Assembly: GCA_013696015.1 (NCBI GenBank)
Contig: JACCZI010000171.1
Location: 1 to 10,694 of the forward strand
Reading direction: 5' to 3'
Length of the DNA: 10,694 nt
Source: Nocardioidaceae bacterium
GTDB lineage: Bacteria > Actinomycetota > Actinomycetes > Propionibacteriales > Nocardioidaceae
In this document: one piece after another, positions 6,561 through 10,694 of the stretch
Layout: each line of letters starts with the position of its first letter
Numbering within the stretch: the first letter of the stretch is position 1
Notes under the pieces: model-generated
Seen by the model: only the letters and a program-made list of their open reading frames with translations
The model's database searches: none
What the model was told of the DNA's origin: nothing
Made by a program: the position numbers and the translations under genes

Positions 6561-7673
6561 GTGCCAGCACCAGCAGGCCCGGACACCGAGCCGCCGCGTC
6601 CACCGTCGGACGCGAGCGGTGCGGACGTGCGACGGTGGCGACGCCTGCTGGCTGCCGAGCGGGCCGAGGCCGCCGTCTACCGCGACCTGGCGCTGCGGCG
6701 GTCCGGCGAGGAACGCGAGATCCTCCTCGCGCTCGCGGAGGCGGAGCGCCGCCATGAGCAGCACTGGCGTGCCCTGCTCGGTGACCAGGTCGGCCGGCCC
6801 GAGCACAGCGACCTGCGCACCCGCGTGCTCGCCTTCTTGGCGCGCCGTTTCGGAACGGTCTTCGTGCTCGCGCTGGCCCAGCGCGCCGAGGCGCGCTCGC
6901 CGTACGAGACCGACGCCGACGCGACGCAGACGATGGCCGCGGACGAGCGCATCCACGAGGAGGTGGTGCGCGGGCTGGCCACGCGCGGGCGGAGTCGCCT
7001 CTCGGGGACCTTCCGGGCTGCGGTCTTCGGCGCCAACGACGGCTTGGTCAGCAACCTGGCTCTGGTCATCGGGATCAGCGCGAGTGGCGCCTCGAACCGC
7101 CTGGTGCTGCTCACCGGGCTGGCCGGCCTGCTGGCCGGCGCGTTGTCGATGGCAGCGGGCGAGTACGTCTCGGTGCGCTCGCAACGCGAGCTGCTCGAGG
7201 TGTCGGCGCCCAACCCCGACACCGGCTCGGTGCTGGCGCACCTCGACCTCGACGCCAACGAGCTGGCGCTGGTCTACCGTGCCCGCGGCATGCCGGCCGA
7301 CGACGCCGAGCGGCTGGCGGCCCACCAGCTGGCCGACCGGGACCCGCGCGATGCCGCCGAGACCCTCGCGCCCACCGGGGACCAGCTCGAGGCGGTCGGC
7401 ACGGGGTGGCGTGCCGCGGTCTCCAGCTTCGGCTTCTTCGCGTCCGGTGCTGTCCTTCCGGTGCTGCCGTACCTCGCCGGGCTGGAGGGTCGGACGGCGG
7501 TGCTCGTCGCTACAGTCCTGGTGGGCATGGCGTTGGTCGCGACCGGGGCGGTCGTCGGGCTGCTCTCGGGAGGGCCGCCGTTGCGGCGGGCGCTGCGCCA
7601 GCTCGCCATCGGCTATGGCGCGGCCGCAGTCACCTATGGGTTCGGTTTGCTGATCGGCACCGGTGTCGCCTAG
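6561..7673 (+). CDS. Erythrin-VIT1 fusion: ferritin-like domain plus VIT1/CCC1 iron/manganese transporter
   Basis: From the GTG at 6561 the product is 370 aa. Residues about 25-140 form a ferritin-like four-helix domain with a full di-iron ligand pattern: Glu33 or Glu36, E62-x-x-H65, Glu110 and E129-x-x-H132. The remainder is a VIT1/CCC1 transporter. The first membrane helices start at GTFRAAVFGANDGLVSNLALV (149-169, the family signature), continue through LVLLTGLAGLLAGALSMAAGEYVSVRSQ (181-208), and after a cytoplasmic helical loop there are three further helices (about 285-368). VIT1 proteins move Fe2+ or Mn2+ out of the cytoplasm, and the fused ferritin-like domain probably senses or delivers iron. 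The architecture matches MbfA (membrane-bound ferritin A) exporters of alphaproteobacteria. The gene is divergent from pgmB and convergent with sthA; the two stop codons interlock. Metal specificity cannot be read from the sequence. Confidence 0.9.
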   Translation: MPAPAGPDTEPPRPPSDASGADVRRWRRLLAAERAEAAVYRDLALRRSGEEREILLALAEAERRHEQHWRALLGDQVGRPEHSDLRTRVLAFLARRFGTVFVLALAQRAEARSPYETDADATQTMAADERIHEEVVRGLATRGRSRLSGTFRAAVFGANDGLVSNLALVIGISASGASNRLVLLTGLAGLLAGALSMAAGEYVSVRSQRELLEVSAPNPDTGSVLAHLDLDANELALVYRARGMPADDAERLAAHQLADRDPRDAAETLAPTGDQLEAVGTGWRAAVSSFGFFASGAVLPVLPYLAGLEGRTAVLVATVLVGMALVATGAVVGLLSGGPPLRRALRQLAIGYGAAAVTYGFGLLIGTGVA

Positions 7674-9079
7674 CTCAGCAGGGTGTCGAGGTTGCGTAGC
7701 TTGTTCGTCGCGTCGAGCGCCGCCACCTTGTACGCCTCGGACAGCGTCGGGTAGTTGAACACGGTGTCGACCAGGAAGTCGATCGTGCCGCCACAGCCCA
7801 TTGCCACTTGACCGATGTGCACCAGGTCGGTGGCACCGGTCCCGAAGACGTGTACGCCGAGCAAGGTCCGCTCGGTCGTGTGCACGAGCAGTTTGAGCAT
7901 CCCGTACGAGTCGCCGACGATCTGGCCGCGAGCCAGCTCGCGGTAGCGCGAAAGCCCGACCTCGTACGGGATCGACTCTTCGGTCAGCTCGCGCTCGTTG
8001 CGTCCGACGTACGAGATCTCCGGGATCGTGTAGATGCCGATCGGCTGCAGCGGCGTGATGGCCCCGGCCTTGGCGCCTATCGCATGCAGGGCTGCGATCC
8101 GGCCTTGCTCCATGCTCGTCGCCGCCAACGCCGGGAAGCCGATGACGTCGCCGACGGCGAAGATGTGCTCGACCTCGGTCCGGAAGTGCTCGTCGACCTC
8201 GATCCTCCCGCGCTTGTCGGGCTTTAGTCCGGCTCTGTCGAGGGCGAGCTCGTCGGTGGCGCCCTGGCGGCCGGCGGAGTACATCACGGTCTCGGCGGGG
8301 ATCCGCTTGCCACTGGCAAGTGTGGTGATCGTGCCGCGGTTGCCGATCTCGACCTTCTCGACCTGCTCACCGAAGCGGAACGAGACCGCGAGGTCACGCA
8401 GGTGGAAGCGCAACGACTCCACGATTTCGTCGTCGCAGAACTCCAGCATCACTGGACGCTGGTCGACGACGGTGACGCGGGTGCCGAGTGCGGCGAACAT
8501 CGACGCGTACTCGATGCCGATGACGCCGGCGCCGACCACGACCATCGTCGACGGGATGCGGTTGAGCTCGAGGATCCCGTCGGAGTCGACGACATGCTGC
8601 TCGTCGAACTCTACGTGCGGCGGCCGAGCAGGGCAGGTGCCGGGGGCGAGCACGATCTGGTCGGCCGACACCGTCATGTGGTCCCCGCCGACGATGTCGA
8701 GCGTATGCGGGTCGACGAACGACGCCGTGCCGATCAGGAGGTCGACGTGGTTGCGCTGCAGCTGGCTGCGGACGACCTCGATCTCGCGTCCGATGACGTG
8801 CTGCGTACGAGCCGTCAGGTCGGCGATCGTGATGTCGGCCTTGACCCGGTAGCTGGCGCCGTACATGTCGCGTTGCGACAGCCCGGTCAGGTAGAGGATC
8901 GCCTCGCGCAGCGTCTTGCTCGGGATCGTCCCGGTGTTGATGCACACCCCGCCGACCATCGCGCGCCGGTCGACAATTGCCACCTTGGAATCGAGCTTCG
9001 CGGCCGCGATGGCTGCCTTCTGGCCGCCGGGTCCACTGCCCACGACGAGCAGGTCGTAGTCGTACGGGTGCTCTGCCAC
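7670..9079 (-). CDS. sthA: Soluble pyridine nucleotide transhydrogenase
   Basis: From GTG 9079 the product is 469 aa, the normal length for SthA, an FAD enzyme that balances NADPH and NADH in the cytoplasm. The FAD-binding motif GSGPGG is at 14-19 and the NAD-binding motif GAGVIG at 183-188. The second FAD motif is TEVEHIFAVGDV (301-312), and the dimerisation domain ends with FNYPTLSEAYKVAALD. The CxxxxC disulfide of lipoamide dehydrogenase is reduced to one cysteine (C46-INTG-T51). The catalytic His of that family is also absent (FNYPT instead of HAHPT). Both features mark SthA rather than Lpd. The sequence closely follows mycobacterial SthA in stretches such as SSMVVVGAGVIGIEYASMF. The conserved ATG motif reads APGTCP at 145-150. 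A TTG at 9151 would add 24 unconvincing residues, so GTG 9079 is preferred although its ribosome binding site is weak. Confidence 0.94.
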   Translation of the reverse strand: MAEHPYDYDLLVVGSGPGGQKAAIAAAKLDSKVAIVDRRAMVGGVCINTGTIPSKTLREAILYLTGLSQRDMYGASYRVKADITIADLTARTQHVIGREIEVVRSQLQRNHVDLLIGTASFVDPHTLDIVGGDHMTVSADQIVLAPGTCPARPPHVEFDEQHVVDSDGILELNRIPSTMVVVGAGVIGIEYASMFAALGTRVTVVDQRPVMLEFCDDEIVESLRFHLRDLAVSFRFGEQVEKVEIGNRGTITTLASGKRIPAETVMYSAGRQGATDELALDRAGLKPDKRGRIEVDEHFRTEVEHIFAVGDVIGFPALAATSMEQGRIAALHAIGAKAGAITPLQPIGIYTIPEISYVGRNERELTEESIPYEVGLSRYRELARGQIVGDSYGMLKLLVHTTERTLLGVHVFGTGATDLVHIGQVAMGCGGTIDFLVDTVFNYPTLSEAYKVAALDATNKLRNLDTLLS

Positions 9080-9119
9080 GCGCTCATCGTCGGTGCCGAC
9101 CACACACCGGCGCAACCCT

Positions 9120-9149
9120 GCGACGATCCGAGACTTATGACGCCTGCTC
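9120..9149 (+). repeat. Left copy of a 30-bp imperfect inverted repeat bracketing the phosphotransferase gene
   Basis: The perfect core ACGATCCGAGACTTATG lies at 9123-9139. The same core occurs on the opposite strand at 9982-9966. With flanks, 27 of 30 positions match. This copy contains the TAA stop codon of the phosphotransferase gene (9137-9135, minus strand) and lies 41-70 bases upstream of the sthA GTG. In the sthA direction it includes CATAAG, a weak -10-like hexamer. Confidence 0.9.
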
Positions 9150-9968
9150 AAGCACCGTGACCAGGCTTTCGAGCGCTGTCACGTCTTCGCCGCCGCCGAC
9201 TTCGTGCTCGCGGGCTCGTTCGCTCGCGGCGACAAGACGGAAGATCGCGGCGCGCACGAGCATCTGAGTGGGTTGGTCACCGCCGACGGCGTCGACAAGC
9301 CTCGGATCGGCGTCGTACCACAGCAGCCCGTCGACCACGGCCACCGCCTCGGCGTACGCCACCGGCCGGTAGTAGGGAGAGAAGTCCAAGATCGCCGGCG
9401 CCAGTACCGGGTGGTAGAGCAGGTTGCCGCTGAGGTCGCCGTGCACGACCTGCGCCGGGATCGTGACGGGTGCTCGTAGCGCCTCCAGCCGCCGCAGCAG
9501 CGGCATCAGTTCCGGCACCACCCGCCCGGCTGCCTCGCCCCAGGCCACCCGGTCGGCGCGAGCCCACCGGTGCGTCCGCCCATCGAGGAAAGCCGGCCGA
9601 GGCAGGCCGGCGACGGCCGCGTGGAAGGCGCGGGAAGCGGCCAGCAACTGCGCCCACCGTGGCGCTGAGTCCTCGCCTGACACCCAGCGGGACGCCGTCC
9701 ACCCGGCCACCACGAAAGCGCCGTCGGCCGCGCGCAGTGGGCGCGCCAGGCGAAAGCCGTTCTCGTCAATCGTGTCGAGGACCTCAGCCGCCCACTGCGC
9801 CTCGGCTTCGTCATCGACCTGCTTGTAGACGGCGTTCGCGACTCGAATCGACCGTCCTGCGCCGCCCGGGAGGGGCTCGGGGACGCCCACGGCTCCGAAG
9901 GCGTCCAGGACACGTCGCGGCGGCTCGCCCACCCGGGAAGGGTAGGCCGGCATGAGGGCAGGCGGCAT
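9135..9968 (-). CDS. Aminoglycoside phosphotransferase-fold protein (TIGR02569-like)
   Basis: This encodes 277 aa from ATG 9968, with no signal peptide or membrane segment. VVHGDLSGNLLYHP (174-187) is the Brenner-type catalytic loop, with Asp178 as probable catalytic base and Asn182 as metal ligand. AILDFSPYYRP (192-202) has the metal-binding Asp195, and VYKQV (47-51) has a candidate ATP-binding Lys49. GWTASRWVSGED (89-100) and DFSPYYRP recall an actinobacterial family described as TIGR02569, of unknown substrate. A small-molecule kinase role is plausible; antibiotic resistance is not implied. The start lacks a ribosome binding site; ATG 9953 or GTG 9932 are alternatives. Uniquely here, the start and stop codons both lie inside copies of a 30-bp inverted repeat. 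The gene is followed 55 bases later by sthA and preceded by carbamate kinase, all leftward. Confidence 0.82.
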   Translation of the reverse strand: MPPALMPAYPSRVGEPPRRVLDAFGAVGVPEPLPGGAGRSIRVANAVYKQVDDEAEAQWAAEVLDTIDENGFRLARPLRAADGAFVVAGWTASRWVSGEDSAPRWAQLLAASRAFHAAVAGLPRPAFLDGRTHRWARADRVAWGEAAGRVVPELMPLLRRLEALRAPVTIPAQVVHGDLSGNLLYHPVLAPAILDFSPYYRPVAYAEAVAVVDGLLWYDADPRLVDAVGGDQPTQMLVRAAIFRLVAASERAREHEVGGGEDVTALESLVTVLEQAS

Positions 9969-9985
9969 AAGTCTCGGATCGTGGC
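9956..9985 (-). repeat. Right copy of the 30-bp imperfect inverted repeat
   Basis: On the minus strand the core ACGATCCGAGACTTATG runs 9982-9966, and its last three bases are the ATG of the phosphotransferase gene. The outermost two bases match the left copy, the third differs, and the inner flank CGCCTGC is shared after one mismatch. No target-site duplication flanks the pair: the left outer flank ends CCCT and the right outer flank begins TAGG after the repeat edges. Confidence 0.9.
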
Positions 9986-10016
9986 TAGGGGATCTTCACG
10001 GGTGTCGGCAGGCGCC

Positions 10017-10694
10017 TCAGTGGAAAGTGAGGCCGTCGAAGGCGGTTGAGATCCGCGTGCCCGACGTGCCGTCGAGGAGCCCGGTGAGGTCGGTGAGCGC
10101 ACCGATGACGGCCTCCTGGCCGGTCAGCCGGGCGAACTCCACGGCCGCGCTGACCTTCGGTCCCATCGAGCCGCCGGCGAACTCCAGCCGTGAGAGATGG
10201 TCGGGATGCGCCGCGTCGACGAGGCGTTGCGAGGGGGTGTTCCAGTCGAAGTACAACCCGTCGACATCGGTGGCGATCACGAGCACGTCGGCCTCGAGCT
10301 CGCGCGCCAGCACCGCGCTCGCCCGGTCCTTGTCGATGACGGCCTCCACACCCACCAGCGTCGTCGTGCCCGGCTTGTACATGGTCGGGATACCGCCGCC
10401 GCCGGCGCAGATCACCACGCATCCCTGCTCGACCAGCCACCGGACGGGTCGTAGCTGGAAGACCCGCAGCGGCAACGGGGAGGGCACGACCCGGCGCCAG
10501 TGCTCGCCGTCGGGCTTCACCGTCCACCCGTGGCGCTGCGCCAGGTCGTGCGCCTCCTGCTCGGCGTAGACCGGCCCGACGAACTTGCTCGGGTCCGCGA
10601 ACGCCGCGTCCTGCGGGTCGACCTCGCACATGGTGAGCATCGTCGCCAGCGGCTTGTCGAACGGCAGCAGGTTGCCCAGCTCCTGCTCGATGAG
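10017..10694 (-). CDS. arcC: Carbamate kinase, C-terminal part (cut by window edge)
   Basis: 225 residues are visible and the frame stays open to the window edge. Family members have about 310 residues, so roughly the first 85, including the N-terminal nucleotide/phosphate-binding segment, are missing. Visible motifs are EQELGNLLP (3-11), CEVDPQDAAFADPSKFVGPVY (23-43, the insertion region), VICAGGGGIP (94-103), EAVIDKD (117-123), and GSMGPKV (175-181) near the end. Carbamate kinase makes ATP and carbamate (then ammonia and CO2) from carbamoyl phosphate and ADP. It is the last step of the arginine deiminase pathway or of purine/agmatine breakdown. Its partners, such as arcA or arcB, would lie to the right if present. 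The stop is 48 bases before the phosphotransferase start. The enzyme call is secure; the pathway is not shown. Confidence 0.95.
   Translation of the reverse strand, partial: LIEQELGNLLPFDKPLATMLTMCEVDPQDAAFADPSKFVGPVYAEQEAHDLAQRHGWTVKPDGEHWRRVVPSPLPLRVFQLRPVRWLVEQGCVVICAGGGGIPTMYKPGTTTLVGVEAVIDKDRASAVLARELEADVLVIATDVDGLYFDWNTPSQRLVDAAHPDHLSRLEFAGGSMGPKVSAAVEFARLTGQEAVIGALTDLTGLLDGTSGTRISTAFDGLTFH

Noticed and set aside
7670..9079. Annotating sthA as dihydrolipoyl dehydrogenase
   Set aside because: The redox disulfide and the catalytic His are both missing, and the sequence follows SthA instead.
9080..9151. Extending sthA to the TTG at 9151
   Set aside because: The 24 added residues have no counterpart in the SthA proteins I know, and the extension would overlap the phosphotransferase gene. 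GTG 9079 gives the normal length.
9135..9968. Calling the phosphotransferase an aminoglycoside resistance gene
   Set aside because: The catalytic loop is shared by many small-molecule kinases, and the surrounding motifs resemble an actinobacterial family of unknown function. Nothing points to an antibiotic substrate.
9120..9985. Calling the repeat-bounded segment an insertion sequence
   Set aside because: The internal gene has phosphotransferase, not transposase, motifs, and no target-site duplication flanks the repeats. Only the inverted repeats are supported.

Overview
This looks like chromosomal DNA from a high-GC actinobacterium (Actinomycetota). Third codon positions are strongly G/C, and GTG starts are common. 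Several proteins are of actinobacterial type: a DUF445 membrane protein, an SthA with the CINTGT active-site variant, a GH65/beta-phosphoglucomutase pair resembling mycobacterial Rv3400/Rv3401, and a fused erythrin-VIT1 iron transporter. The order cannot be fixed from the sequence alone. No phage, CRISPR, tRNA, rRNA or transposase gene is visible.

Layout. The left edge holds the 5' part of a leftward Uma2-family gene, preceded by a possible 29-codon ORF. Rightward from 381 come a DUF445 membrane protein and a secreted lytic transglycosylase with a Lys/Pro linker and an unrecognised cysteine-containing C-terminal domain. Facing them is a leftward two-gene operon, pgmB then GH65, joined by an ATGA overlap. 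It probably converts an alpha-glucosyl disaccharide, by way of beta-glucose 1-phosphate, to glucose 6-phosphate. Divergent from pgmB is a ferritin-like/VIT1 metal transporter. Its stop codon interlocks with that of the convergent sthA (soluble transhydrogenase) in a shared CTAG. Upstream of sthA, also leftward, are a phosphotransferase-fold gene and the C-terminal three quarters of carbamate kinase, which runs off the right edge.

Most of the window is ordinary housekeeping and metabolic sequence. The strongest unexplained structure is a 30-bp imperfect inverted repeat (27/30 matches, with a 17-bp perfect core) at 9120-9149 and 9956-9985. It brackets the phosphotransferase gene so exactly that the start codon lies in one copy and the stop codon in the other. 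This could be a gene cassette, an invertible segment, or a duplicated regulatory site. A second window-wide signal is the high frequency of the palindrome CGTACG, reached in part through the rare valine codon GTA.
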